Of a stretch of DNA of 64,000 nt, positions 1 to 11,427 are shown one piece after another. Each line of letters opens with the position of its first letter. Position 1 is the first letter of the stretch. A program made the position numbers and the translations under genes. The notes under the pieces are model-generated. The model was given only the letters and a program-made list of their open reading frames with translations. It did no database searches and was not told the DNA's origin. Origin of the DNA: Loripinus fragilis (Eukaryota; Mollusca; Bivalvia; Lucinida; Lucinidae); assembly GCA_964019695.1 (NCBI GenBank), contig OZ026525.1:93095779-93159778 (forward strand), in the 5' to 3' direction.

Positions 1-117
1 GCCTCAGGATGTAACATACATTACATGCTTACAACTAACCCTACAAAACAGGTATCTGAGTAAAAAAGCCTCTTACCATACGGAGCAATAACATCTACCC
101 ATCTGGGTTAAAGTATA

Positions 118-1120
118 TATGCATGGAGATAGGGGTAGAGTAGGGTAGGGTATGAGTTAAGGCATGGTAGGGTAGGTAATGAGTATGATAAGGGTATGTT
201 TTTAGGTAAGATAATAAGGTATATATGCATGGAAATTGGGGTATAGTAGGGTACGAGTTATGGCAGGGTATGAAAGGTTATGAGTATGATAAGGGTGGGG
301 TTTGTGTTTAGGTAGGATAATGCTAATGGAATGGTCTTTACTTACCCTAGTTTCTTCCCAATCATCTACTACCCCTACTCGTAGAATCCCCTACTAATAC
401 CTTGGACGATGTGAGTACATGTAGCTGCAAATTAGGTAGGTAATAAGAAGGGTTAGGTATAGTATAGGCATGTGTATTGATCAGGAATTTTGTATGTCAG
501 GGTTAAGGGTAGCGTAGCGTACCTTAACCATACTCATACCCTACCTTACCTCTACTCTCACACAAATTATACCCAGATACACATCCTAAACATACATCTA
601 CTCATACCCCTTGAATATGGGTAGATATGAGTAGGGTATTAGTATGGAGGCGTATGTACTAGTTGATTAAGTAGGATTTAATAGGGATATTGATATACAA
701 GATAAGAAAGCGTAGGGCCTGTATTTAGCAGCAAAGCCAGACATAAGTTGGAATATGATAAAGTTTGAATAAGAATAGTAAAGTTGGGTAACCTAGGATG
801 CAAGATTGGTTATAGTATAATAAGAATGCGACAGGATAGGAAAGGGTGTGAATATGGGTTATATTACCACATGTAATAAGTAAAGGTAGGGTTATCATAG
901 GTAGTGGTAAATTCGGCCATGTAGAGTGAGTGATGATGGGCAATGATAGCGTAGTTGATTGGGTTGCGTAAGCGGCATAGGGTAGTACAACTATGTGTAA
1001 CTAAGGATAAGAGTAGGACAGCCATAGGCTGAGGTTGTATTGTGCAGAGTAGTGTAGGAGTGGGTAAGTTAGGAGAAGCAGAGGCAGGGTGGTGTAAAAT
1101 GGAAAAGAGCAGTGAAGGGA
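118..1120. repeat. Degenerate GGGTA / TACCC simple-sequence region
   Basis: The first kilobase is dominated by imperfect runs of AGGGTA and GGTATG. The complementary TACCC form appears at about 340-400 and 520-615, so the strand bias flips twice. It resembles eroded simple-sequence DNA rather than a clean TTAGGG telomere array, because unit length and spacing are irregular. Short open frames here are by-products of this composition. Confidence 0.6.
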
Positions 1121-1199
1121 AGGGCAAATCAATGGTCAACCAGCAAATCATTCATTTTGAATCCAGTGAACACTTTCTGTCATTTGTCTCGTCTTTTTA

Positions 1200-1850
1200 A
1201 TAAAAAAAAATAAGAAATTAAAGTGGAGCTACAGTATTCTACTTCATATCATTTAATACGTGTTATTTCTAGGTTAAGACTAAATACACATTTATGTTTG
1301 AAACGTTTAAATTTGAGGACTCTTAAATGATAATTCAAATTTTATGGTCATTAAAACTTATCAAAGTCTGTAGTGAGGAGAATATATTTATATTTATTTT
1401 AAGAAATATCCATATAATATTGCATGTTATGTATGTTACACATTCCCAATCAGGAAAGCAAAAAATATGAAAGGAATTTCGAGTCATGTTTATATTTGTG
1501 CTTTTGGGCTATTAACACCAAATACTTTAATTTAAAACATTCAAAACGTTTCAACATATTATAAATTACTTAGTTTTGGTATGTACAGTTATACTTTAAT
1601 ACCTAAAAAATGCATCCAAAACTTATTAAAACAACAATTTAGTTAGACTACTGTGAATGTTTGGTTGTTTTAAGCAGTGTGTTATAGAAGGAAACAGATT
1701 TTAGACATACAAGGTGGATAAAGAATCCCATACTGATAACGAAAACTGTTGATTTAAAAATTGTATTGATGTTATCTATGTCAAAAATATTATTTGCACA
1801 AGGCTTATGTTGAGGCACGTCTCAGCTGATAATAAAAAAAGTAATGAGTA
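1200..1850. other. AT-rich stretch with no recognisable feature
   Basis: I see no exon-like frame, tandem repeat or known element here. Confidence 0.4.
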
Positions 1851-1851
1851 T

Positions 1852-2095
1852 CATCAAGATATACCACAAACTGCAGCCATGAGGCAAGAGCTACAGGACA
1901 TTTACAGAAACAAGACATTCAAAAGACAATAAAAGTAAAGCAAACTGCTATCTCTTCCTTATCAAGATGATTGCAAAACTAGAAATGACATAAAGGCATA
2001 CCAAAACAAAGAACAACAAAGACCCCCACAAACAACGGGAGGTACATAATAAATCAACAACAACAGAACCACAGAAGAAAAAGCCTGAAGAAGTT
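1852..2095 (-). mobile_element. Old 3' tail of retroelement family B
   Basis: Read on the minus strand this matches the 3' non-coding tail seen best at 61915-62560: the AACAACAACAGAACCAC block, the ATCAAGATGATTGCAA block, and the terminal block around ATACCACA...CTGCAG...GAGG. It is a diverged tail without coding sequence. Confidence 0.6.
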
Positions 2096-2099
2096 TCAA

Positions 2100-2990
2100 C
2101 TATTTGTCATTTTTGTTACATTTTACAGCAGAATATCATGTTTTACTATATCAAAGTGGCCTTTCTGTTATGCATTTATTTGCACCTGCAACCAAGTTCA
2201 AAACTCAACAACTAGCACATTATATAATACAAAAAATAATCCTAGCAGTTTGTGAAGAACAAATATATATTCTATTAGGTTACTGTAAAAAAGTATAGAC
2301 TCATTTGGAAATAACACATTGGCCAGTTCTAAAGAGGCTATTTTGGACTAAAACGCCTGTTTTGCTTGGGTTCAATGTAAACATGTAACCATATAAACTT
2401 TCAACAACAAATGCTGCAATAAGTGATGAATCTGACGAGAGTCTAATGAGCTTCAATCTAATATCAGTGTCGTAGATAAAAGTATGTAGAGGTGTAATTA
2501 TGTTTATTCAGAGGAAAAGTTTTCCACTTACTAAAATGGGTGGAGTAACCTTGTAGGTAGCCTATCCAATATTATGAAGATGATGATTGTGTGATGAATT
2601 GAGGATTCTGGTGATGAAATGACAAATTGGATGTAATAGCTGCCAATGAGATGTTGCAATACCAGTATTTGAACACCATCTTATTAAAATCGCTATTGTT
2701 CAAAAGTTTGCAAGAGAGCTTATTACAGTCACTTGGCTATTTTAGACTTATTTATCATTAATGACAGTCATCTTTGCTTACAAGACTAAATCAATGCTGA
2801 CAGTAAATATATCGCAAAAAATTAATAATGACTTAAACATGTAACTATAAAATGTATTGTCAAAAAATCATTGAAACTTTTTCTGAATGTTGACGAATAT
2901 ACGCAAAAAATGCACTTCAAAGAGGCGGCCATACTATATTATATTAAGATCATACGTTACGCTATCAATATCAGAAATGAAGTTGAGAGT
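2100..2990. other. AT-rich stretch with no recognisable feature
   Basis: No supported gene or named repeat. A fragment at about 3060-3120 with GGCGGCCATGTTGAAATCC resembles dispersed repeat sequence, but I cannot place it. Confidence 0.35.
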
Positions 2991-3420
2991 CTAAAATATA
3001 GATGTTTATACAAGTAAGCATAACAGATGGTTGGAGGCTGATATTACCATATAGGCATTTTGTCCTCAGTCACGGCGGCCATGTTGAAATCCATCCAAAA
3101 TGGCGGGTAGGACCCAAGATATTGAGTGCTTACATCTTGACTCTTAATAAGGGGGATCCAATGAACAACATAATACCACTCCTGGGGGTCCTTAGGTGGT
3201 GCATGGTGACCCCTCCAGGGCCATGGACTATATTGAAAATTTATCAATAAATATAACGTTATTTTATATTTTTAAATAGATACTTTCAAAGTATATTTAA
3301 AAAAGTGCATACAGAGAAATAGAATGTGTTTGCAGAAAATGCAAAAAATACCGACACAAATCACAACAAAAGTTATCAGCTTTTATCATCTGCTAAAATG
3401 GTTTGGAAAGCCTCTTTGAT

Positions 3421-3558
3421 AAACGGTGTGGGTCCAGATCAGACTGCTCTAAATACAAACAACATGGACCCAGATCAGACTGCTCCCACAAGAGTAGTAT
3501 TGTCTGGGTCCATATTGTATAGGGAGCAGTCCCATCTGGGTCCATACTGTTTATTTCT
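3421..3558. repeat. Hairpin repeat, GGACCCAGATCAG family (variant)
   Basis: The block TGGACCCAGATCAGACTGCT near 3465 is followed by its near-complement AGCAGTCCCATCTGGGTCCA ending near 3543, so the unit can fold on itself. It belongs with the other CAGTTTGGACCCAGATC hairpins in this window, but carries extra partial copies of the arm. Confidence 0.6.
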
Positions 3559-3989
3559 ATACTTACATTAAACAATAAAATGATCAAATATCAAGATATA
3601 TAAATCAAATATGTGCAACAGACGACTTAAGCAGACGACACTTTAGGTGTGTTTTTAACATTTATTTCTTATCAAAAGTATTTTTTAACATTCATTTGAA
3701 ATATTTTCCCCAATGCAAAATGATGGTCACTTATTCGCTTAAAGGTAATTAATAAAGGTGTAAACTGATAATGTTTAAAAACCTTTTACATGTATCGTGT
3801 CTGATTTGGATCCAAAAACTGTTTTTCACTGATATTACTAAATGCTTTCTTTTAAAACATTATGTTAATAAGTGGATCATAATGAAAATCAAATGCAAAG
3901 AGCTATTGAACCAAGTATTTCGACATTTATATTATAAAGCATTTCTAACTAGACTTCAGTCGATAGTACACGATCGCAAATACCCGCCT

Positions 3990-4478
3990 TTATCTAGCCA
4001 AAACATCTACAAAGTTTGAAGTTGCTACGTGTAACGGTTTAAGAGGTCGGGGACAAACACGAGATGTTGCCCAATAGTTTTGGAGGAAATGCATTTACAA
4101 GATATATTTGATTTGACATTGACCCAAGGTGAAGGCAACATAAAACATTGCCATTCTACATTACACGACGTATGTACCTGCACAGTTTGAAAGTGTTACG
4201 GCCAATGGTTAAGGAGATGCATTCACAAGAAAATACATTATCCAACCTTTGACCCCGATCCAAAGATAAAGTGGGTCAAGATCACACAAAATGTTGCCGA
4301 GTGCCCTCTACATCATGTGAGCTATGTTTAAGCAAAGTTTGATGTTGCTACATCCCACGGTTAAGGAGAAAAGGCATTTACAAGAAAATACATTTTTAGG
4401 TCAAGGTCACGGGAGATGTTGCGCAGAGCCCTCTACTACATCAAAACGTTTAGAAGGGAATGCATTTACAAGAAAATA
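3990..4478. repeat. Degenerate ~145-bp tandem repeat, left part
   Basis: Repeated blocks read roughly 'AAGTTTGA.GTTGCTACG...GGTTAAGGAGA..GCATTTACAAGAAAATACATT...GACCC.AGGTCAAGGTCAC..GATGTTGCC..GTGCCCTCTACATC'. Three to four units are visible. The array is cut at 4478 by a TIR element and resumes at 5558. Confidence 0.65.
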
Positions 4479-5557
4479 CACTGAAGGACTTTAAAAACGC
4501 AAAAATCGAAATTCATAAAATTAACAACTTTTTAATGTATCAATTTGATTGAGACTTGGCAAAAATTAACATCAATATGTCAAGAAAACATGATTTAAAT
4601 TTCATATCAAAATGATAAATACGGGAGCGCAGTGGCTCAGTGGTAGAGTGCTTGACTCGAGACCGAAGGGCCGCGGGTTCGAGCCTCACCGGCGTCACTG
4701 CGTTGTGGTCCTTGAGCAAGACACATTTATCCTAGCTTAGTACTGGTTCAACCCAGGAAGACCGTCCCGCATAACTGAAAGACTGTTGAGTGGACGTAAA
4801 GAATCAAATCAAACAAAAAACAAAAATGATAAATACTTTTAGAGCATCAGTTTATCAAAAGACAATACCCTTAGATTCTAAAACTGCAATTTGAAATTTG
4901 TCTAGAAATCGGACGTGATTTTAAGTAATTGTATTAAAATAGTTTTAATAAAAATCTAGATACAGGTTACCCTCGGAGCACCAGTTGTCGGCTGGCACTG
5001 ACGGTAGCCAGCTGGAACGGATATCGTCGATGTAAATATCGTCGATACACTCGACTTCTAGAAACGTCGAGTTGCCGTCTTGACGTCAGGTCATTATTTT
5101 GGTTAACCAGATATGCGTCTGATATTGTCTGATACCGATCTCTGGGGCGCTGTTCAGTTAATGGAAGGCAATTGTAATATCACGTGACGCCAGAATCACG
5201 CACCCCAGCTCTTAACATTCCAATTGCGCCAGGTCGTTCATGTTCAGACAAACATGGCACGAATAATACCGCTATAAAACTAAAGCTACTGTGTTTTTTA
5301 TACATATATACCTGCATGCTATATGTGAAATGATAAAATATATTGTCTCATTGATTCGTGGGGACGCCACGTGCAAAAAATAGTAAATCACGGATGCGTA
5401 GCTGGTGATGGCCAGTGTCTATAAAAACACCGATTTTAGGTATAGATAGAGGCAGAGTGTCGTTTCGAGCCGATATAACTTGTTAAAGAAGACTAAAAAT
5501 GTTCTGGGTTCAAAAAATAATAATTTTCATTTTTTGCGTTTTTAAAGTCCTTCAGTG
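4479..5557. mobile_element. 1079-bp TIR element with TA target duplication (Tc1/mariner-type, non-autonomous)
   Basis: The ends are inverted copies of about 30 bp: CACTGAAGGACTTTAAAAAC at the left, and its complement ending in CCTTCAGTG at 5557. TA dinucleotides flank both ends (4477-4478 and 5558-5559). Removing the element with one TA rejoins the surrounding tandem repeat (AAGAAAATA + CATT...TTTGACC). TA duplication is the Tc1/mariner hallmark, but no transposase frame is visible, so it is probably a MITE-like derivative. A SINE sits inside it. Confidence 0.75.
4623..4822 (+). mobile_element. tRNA-derived SINE, family 1, intact with 14-bp target duplication
   Basis: The head is tRNA-like, with an A box TGGCTCAGTGG at 4633-4643 and a B box GGTTCGAGCCT at 4676-4686. 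A body follows containing CCTTGAGCAAGACAC, and the tail is rich in CAAA/AAATC. The direct repeat AAAATGATAAATAC flanks it exactly (4609-4622 and 4823-4836), so both insertion boundaries are fixed. It lies inside the TIR element 4479-5557 and is therefore younger. A second copy in reverse orientation is at 44334-44534. Confidence 0.9.
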
Positions 5558-5645
5558 TACATTATTTGACCTGTGTCCTTGGTATCCAGGTCACACGAAA
5601 TGTTGTCAAGTACCCTCTACATCATGTGACATATCACACTACATA
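5558..5645. repeat. ~145-bp tandem repeat, right part
   Basis: This is the continuation of the array ending at 4478 (ATTATTTGACCTGTGTCC, then GTCACACGAAATGTTG and CCCTCTACATCATGTGA). It confirms that the element between is an insertion. Confidence 0.65.
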
Positions 5646-5846
5646 CTAATACACTAGTCTTTCCAGTAAGAAAGAGTATGTGATCAAGCCAAAGTGAAAT
5701 CTCTGTAACAGGCTAGAGACGACAATTTTTTTTTTTTGCAAAAGCACTTGAGCAAATGTAAATACTGCTCTGAGACATTTTCAACGCCAGAAAAAGTAGT
5801 TCAGCACTCTATGACAGAAATGTCCAGTAGCCCTTATTAATAATAA

Positions 5847-6440
5847 TTGTCCATTTTTAGAGGGACTACGAATGTATTGTGCATTGATGATCCAGCACAT
5901 GACTTAGTCATTGGAAATATTAAGGGGCCCAAATTTCCCGATATGATCCATTTTTCGTCAGGGGTAATTAGCAAAAAGCAGTCTAAGAAAAGTAGAAAGG
6001 ATAGAGAGGTCAAGGTCGTTGATAGGTTTATGAGGCGGAACAGGCAAGAATTACTTATGAAGCAAGCATCATTTGTTAAGTAAGCAGATATTAGAAGAAT
6101 TGAAGAGTCTGGTAGCGTGACTATGAGTCGCGGTTTCTCAAGTGGTGAAACTAAGTTCGTTCATAGGAATGGTTTAATATATAGGCATTTTAAGAAGAAT
6201 GCTAAAGTTTCATTACAGTTAGTAGTTCCTTCTACTTTGTTGCATAGCGTTATAAATTTGGCCCATGAATCACTAAGGGTGGTAAATCATGTAGGCAGAA
6301 AGAAAAGTACGATGTTTAAGTAGGGTCTTAGATTAATTTCATTGGCCTGGTGTATGTAGGGAGGTAACTCATTTTGTAAGTCTTGTGCCACTTGTCAAAG
6401 GACAAATCAAAATATAAAGGTCGCAATTGCCCATTGTTGT
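5847..6440 (+). pseudogene. Decayed Ty3/Gypsy retrotransposon: protease end plus integrase zinc finger
   Basis: The frame from about 5860 encodes AHDLVIGNI, the C-terminal signature of a retroviral-type aspartic protease. A basic linker follows. After one in-frame TAA (6081-6083) the same frame goes on through GLIYRHFKK, LVVPSTLLHSVINLAHESL and a His at the position expected for the integrase HHCC zinc finger. After a stop at 6321-6323 and frame changes, FHWPGVC and then a C-x2-C pair (CATCQRT in another frame) complete the finger at about 6340-6405. The integrase catalytic core is not recognisable. Protease and integrase lie within about 60 codons with no reverse transcriptase between them, which fits the Gmr1-type domain order as I recall it, or an old deletion. 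Stops and frameshifts mean it is dead. LTRs were not found. Confidence 0.7.
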
Positions 6441-9050
6441 AGTGTCCCTCATAGATTCATATCCTCAAAGGAGGCAGAAATTAGCCGCATAAGACGGGCT
6501 GATAGCCAAACAGAACGACGACGTTCATATGGTAGTGTTAGACGTTGTACAATACCATTTTATTGGCGTAATATGACTGAGACTGAAAGCAGTAGTCAGT
6601 GTTAGTATTAAAGGTGTTCGATAGAGAAATGACACAATTGTCTTGGATTGTTTGACCTATATTTTAACTATGATAGCATAGTAAGAGTCACAGAGGTGTG
6701 CTATTGACGTGAGGAGCCACGGAATTTGTTCAAGTCATGACGGTAGACTGTTGATGTGAGCACGTCTCTATATAATTTTTTCCAACAGAAGCTCGCTGCA
6801 ACGTTTATTGATTTTGAGCAAAGATTGTATTATGGTTGGTGTTATTTATATGGATACTAGGCATATGCAACCTATGGATCTTTGCAAAGGCATTGGCTGT
6901 TAAGCCTTATATATTACATGTCATAAGACAAACAAATTTATAGAAAAGTTAAAGGGATACAACCCCACATATATATATAAAAAAATAGGGCAAGACAATG
7001 TGGGGCGCAATATCTCTCTAGAAAGTCAGCCATTCAATTTGCATGTGTATATATGTTTATATAATTTATTCTGTATTGTTCCTGTTTTCTACACCGAGCA
7101 CCGTAAGAAAAAGTCAAGCCTTTTTCTCCAAAAGGAAGGGCCTTTGTTACAATGTAGAATCAAGCAAACATCAGAATCAGTGATGGTTGCGTATACGCAT
7201 AGTATGTAAAGTTTTAGTTGTGAACCTAGTCACCTATATGAACTGAGGTAAAGTACTTTTCTAATATTAGTCCTATATAAGGGCGTTTGTCTGAGGTGGA
7301 TTTCTTTGTTACCTTACTTAGTAACGCAAGTGCTTGCTGAAACAAGGTTTTCACGTCTTTCTTGCAACTCTTATACATATTTTCCTATATAAGGAACGGA
7401 ATTGTCCATTTGTGTTAGGGGACATAGAAAAAATAATATAGAAGATACGTCGTAGAGACACTGTTTCTTTACACAAGGCAGAATTGTCTCTCAGTGTCTC
7501 CTCCGACGTTAGGGGAAGTAAGCCATGAAGCCATCAACTTAAAACTGAGGGTACAGAAATCAGCTGATCCCCTTAGACCACTGACAAAGTGGGATTCGGT
7601 TTTCGTCTTACCAACCTGAAAAGAATACGAACCCCATCGTTGTTTGTGCTCAGTGACACAACTAGAGAATTGTGACGGCCTAAGAGCTAGGATCGCGCAT
7701 AAGTAATTAATGAATATAGACTGACCCAAAGGTCAAGATCGTGCCTACTCAGGGTTATCGAAATAGCCAAAGAAAGTTAACTAAAAGTCGGAAGTACGTA
7801 GTGATTCAGGCTCACTGAACAAGTACAGATCAGACTGACCCAAGAGTCAAGTGGTAGAATCACCAACTGTGATCAAAGTTTCGCGAATTGCGCCAAACGA
7901 AAATAGAGAGAATAAAAATCTGCAGAATGGTATGATAAAGAGCTCATATCATAAGATCTTACATTATATATGTAAATTGTATATTCTTTACGTTATTTAT
8001 TTCTGCCTAGATGACGTGCGTCTACAGCACATCACTCTAAGATTGAATTTTGTAGAAACTATCTTAGAGTGGAAACTTGCCTTAGTATAGGACCGTCAAC
8101 TAGCCAGAAATAATAACGTAGGTGGTGTCTTTGTAAAATTAATGTGATGTCGATGTTTGTTTTAGTACATAAAGTACTGGAAAGTTGTTACAAATTTTGG
8201 ATCATTTTTACAAACAGTTGTGCTTGCGAGTAATAACCGTATGAAATTATGACGTCATATTAAAGACAAAATGCAAGGTCCGTTTACAAAACTTGCCAAT
8301 ATTCTCGTTTTGCTTGAAGTAATGGAAACAATCTTTAGGGGGTACATTAGGTAATGTACACAGAATATGCCTACATACAATTATGTTATTTAAGATGAGC
8401 TGTAACGTCCAATGGCAAGTCGTTGGTCTACGTTAACGTCATTCAAAACGGCCGTCTGGAACACGTGCCGGATTGCGTTTTCTCAGCAATCGTCGCTGGT
8501 TAAAGACTAAAGACTTTTTGCAAATGATTCGTAACAATATTTTCACTCACTTTGCAAAGTCATGACGTTTAAGCTTTACTGAAATGCATGGTGAAAAGCT
8601 GTGTGGGGTAAGTTGTTTAGTTCAGCAGACGCATACAAACATTGTCTGACCATTATAAACACATATTTGGTAAAAAAGAGACTGTTTTACAATGGAAAAA
8701 CACGTTTTTCATGTCAACGGATTGTGTCTGGAAACAAAGCAAATGTTGCTAAAATATTGTGTGGCACGAAAATGGTGACCTCTGCCTCAAATTGAGGTCG
8801 TTTTCTCAGCCTCAAATATTCTTTCAGCAATTTTGTTTTCATGAGATACGCTTGACTGATAAGATTTTATAATGCACTAAAATTCATAACTTTAGTCTGA
8901 TCATTCTAAGAGATATTCACGTTACACTTTTAGATGAGGCGTTTTCTCTTAATGTCAGTATAGTTTAATAGTACAACGAATTGACTTAGACGGTCTACTC
9001 TTTAGGTTCAGAATGTTAACCAAATTGTTTAAAAGGTGTGGCAACGGCAC
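6441..9050. other. Unassigned stretch downstream of the Gypsy remnant
   Basis: It may include eroded integrase and LTR sequence. Two CCTATATAAGG TATA-like boxes at about 7272 and 7393 could be LTR promoter remains. I found no direct repeats marking LTRs and no convincing exon. Open frames at 7469-7729 (minus) and 7851-8090 (plus) match nothing I know. Confidence 0.3.
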
Positions 9051-9054
9051 TACT

Positions 9055-10216
9055 TTCTATTTACTTATGTATCTGTTTTGTATTTCTTGTTTTGTATCTA
9101 CCCATGTCCTTTATAAATTGAAAAACTGTCTTATGAAGCTCCTTGTTGGTTTCAAAAGCCAAAAGATCATGGCCGTACAGGAGTGTATCTAAAGTAATAG
9201 GAACTGTCGGTAATGATGCTACTAAACGGTTTCTAGGAACAATAAATAGGTTACAATCGATAAAAATAACGTTGGGCTGTTTCGTTTGCTGCTCTACACC
9301 TGCACAAGCACTGGGGACAATATTTACTCTATTTAAATCCGCATTAAAAATAGTAAGTGAGTATGATCGGGAAATACCACAATCACAAACCGCAGACAAA
9401 CCTGTGACACCGCGAGGAAGACTACAACAATTATGTTTTATTCAGGTTAAAGATATTTTGTTAGCTCTTTCTCTTGGTATCGTGTAGTTTGTTGGTATAT
9501 CAGTAACCTGACATTTGATTCTATTTTTGAATTTGAGTACCGAGGACGAATTTCGTGTCTTGATCTAGTTCATTCCATAGTGTTAGAGTTGGTGGAAAAT
9601 ATAAATTTACATATGAACACAGACTAGAATACGGAACTTCGTAGTTTGGGTCATTTCTCAGCTGATAGTGTGTTTGATCTCCGACTCTGTTTGGCAGGAG
9701 ATTTTTAAGATAACCTGGGGTCTCATTATTTACAATTTTGAACATAAGGGTCAGTTTTTTTGTTTGTTCTTCTCTGTGAAAGTGTTCCCCATCCTGTTTC
9801 ATGATATAACAAATCTAAAGAAGACTGGCAGTCCGGTAACAATTCGGGCTCCATTCAACTGAATTTGCTCTAATCTATTTGCGTCTGCTTGAGTGCAACC
9901 ATCCCAAACTTCGCAAGCAAATTCAAGAAGTGGTCGCATATAAGTGCAGTAGAGAGTATTTAGGGTTTGCTTTGAAAACAAATATTTATTTTTCCTCAAA
10001 TAAGATATTTGTTTCAATGCTGACTCTATTATAGAATCGACATATTTTGACCATTTGTTATTTGACGACAGGTGCACTCCTAGACGATTATGGGTTTCAA
10101 CAATCTTTAGAATCGTGCCATTTATTATGAGTTCAAAATTGTTATCCTTAAAGACATTAGAGATTAACATTACTTCAGTTTTTTGGGGATTGAAAATGTC
10201 TGTATTAAATATCTCG
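9055..10216 (-). pseudogene. 5'-truncated, decayed LINE (non-LTR retrotransposon) ORF2 C-terminus
   Basis: On the minus strand, from 10216 inward, the translation shows FNPQKTEVM and LGVHLSSNNKWSKYVDSI. It continues with LRKNKYLFSKQTLNTLYCTY and RPLLEFACEVWDGCT, then GARIVTGLP. This is the distal part of a LINE reverse transcriptase and the region after it. Frame changes near 9800 shift to KKLTLMFKIVNNETPGYLKN and FPPTLTLWNELD. Beyond a 74-bp insertion (9347-9420) the frame resumes with NADLNRVNIVPS and NRLVASLPTVPITLDTLL, the usual C-terminal extension of these proteins, where the Cys/His knuckle is partly mutated. The 5' end is lost near 10216. The clade (Jockey/CR1-like) is uncertain. Confidence 0.8.
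9347..9420 (-). mobile_element. 74-bp family-B retroelement tip inserted in the LINE
   Basis: Read on the minus strand: CTTCCTCGCGGTG...TGTGATTGTGGTATTTCC...ATCATACTCACTTACTATTTT, the terminal block of family B. The LINE reading breaks exactly here (HNCCS | LNADLNRV) and joins sensibly once the block is removed, which defines both borders to within a few bases. Confidence 0.75.
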
Positions 10217-10379
10217 TTCTTGTTAATTATTCATTTATTACTTAGCAACTAATACAATTAGTGCCCGCCACGTGAAAACCTGTCTTTGAGGTTTACAACA
10301 AAGTGGGACCTCAGTAGACTAGCTAGAATATTGAAATTAAGCCTGCTTAAATTTAGATTTATTATACCTTCCAGACAGC

Positions 10380-10500
10380 GGAAAACAAAGCCGCTTATCA
10401 GACCACACAGATGCGCAGGCTGGCTGTGTGCCTTTGTTCATTGTAGCAACAAAGTCAGGCTTTCTCGCGACCAGGCACCATTCTAACTTTCGACCTGTAA
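10380..10500. repeat. Dispersed GCGCAGGCTGG motif and start of a hairpin element
   Basis: ATCAGACCACACAGATGCGCAGGCTGG-like sequence recurs at 13545-13600, 13640-13680, 16025-16060, 38775-38830 and 50859-50900. It appears to be a short dispersed repeat with self-complementary GCGCA blocks. Confidence 0.4.
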
Positions 10501-10562
10501 GCCATTTTGGTCATCTACTGATAACCTATTAAAACAGTTTGGACCCAGATCAAATATAGTAA

Positions 10563-11400
10563 GTGAGTGTGATCAGGAAATACCACAATCACAAACTGCA
10601 GACAACCCCATGGCACCGCGAGGAAGAGCAGCTCAACCATCACGAGACACCAGGAAGACAAATTAAGCAAAGCAACCAGCTATCTCTTCCCCATCAAGAT
10701 GATTGCAATACTAGCATGTACATAAAGTAACATACAACAAAACATAGAACAATTACAGACTCCCACAATGGGAGTAAGCCCGACAAAACACGTGAAGTGG
10801 TCTGGAATCAAACCGTTTGACTCTGAGTCGTCATAGTATTTTTTTTTAAAAATCAGCAGATGACAAACAAATCCTAGCTCTATACGTTTAGAAAGACCCT
10901 GCCGTTAGGATTGTTAAATGATAATACTTGATTTTTTTCTACCATCATCATGTAGCCAATGTTTCTCAAATATTGCAGCTTATAATTGTTCCTGTTATAT
11001 TAAATCAGTACTTAAATCCTGTGGAGTGTCCACATATATTTCATGATATCACCATTTTAACCTATAACGCGCCACCTATAATTTGCTGCATACGACATTT
11101 TCAAATTTTGCCACTTTTTCAAAAATAACAAATAAGGCATGATATTTCATGAGAATTGTCTGCTGGCAAGCGATTCTCATGAAATATCATACCCTATTTT
11201 TTAGAAAATCAAGAAGGAGGTCATAAAATTGCAGTTTGTTTCTGAAAGAATTAATTGAAAAAAAAAGTTATTTTTGAATAAAAAAGTCAGGAAACCTTAA
11301 AAAAGGCATGAGAGCTGGTTTATTGTTGTGTGGCTCTTCCTCACGGTGCCATGGGATTGTCTGCGGTTTGTGATTGTGGTAGTTCCTGATCATACTCACT
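10563..11400. mobile_element. 838-bp unit bounded by inverted family-B tips
   Basis: The left end (10563-10637) reads AGTGAGTGTGATCAGGAAAT... on the plus strand. The right end (11326-11400) is its complement with roughly 10% mismatch over about 75 bp. The left copy extends inward along the family-B tail to about 10790; the right copy keeps only about 110 bp. It is either one element with inverted terminal repeats (Penelope-like and DIRS-like elements can have these) or two independent opposite insertions. Halves of a hairpin repeat (CAGTTTGGACC) flank both sides (10532, 11454), so the unit probably landed inside one. Confidence 0.55.
11136..11193. repeat. Near-perfect 21-bp-arm palindrome
   Basis: GGCATGATATTTCATGAGAA at 11136 is the complement of the block ending at 11193, with about one mismatch and a 16-bp loop. 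It lies at the centre of the 10563-11400 unit. Confidence 0.85.
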
Positions 11401-11427
11401 ATTTATGAAGAGCACGCAACTGCAAAT

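Noticed and set aside
118..640. True telomere
   Set aside because: Units are irregular and both strands' motifs occur; a telomere would be a uniform TTAGGG run.
725..1151. Two minus-strand open frames of 72 and 95 codons
   Set aside because: They read the GGGTA/TACCC simple-sequence DNA and have low-complexity composition.
3326..3587. Frames encoding GPDQTA / MDPDQTAP peptides on both strands
   Set aside because: They come from a hairpin repeat that reads similarly on both strands; no gene is implied.
4623..4700. Functional tRNA gene at the SINE head
   Set aside because: A and B boxes are present, but the sequence continues into a SINE body with target duplications and the acceptor stem does not close.
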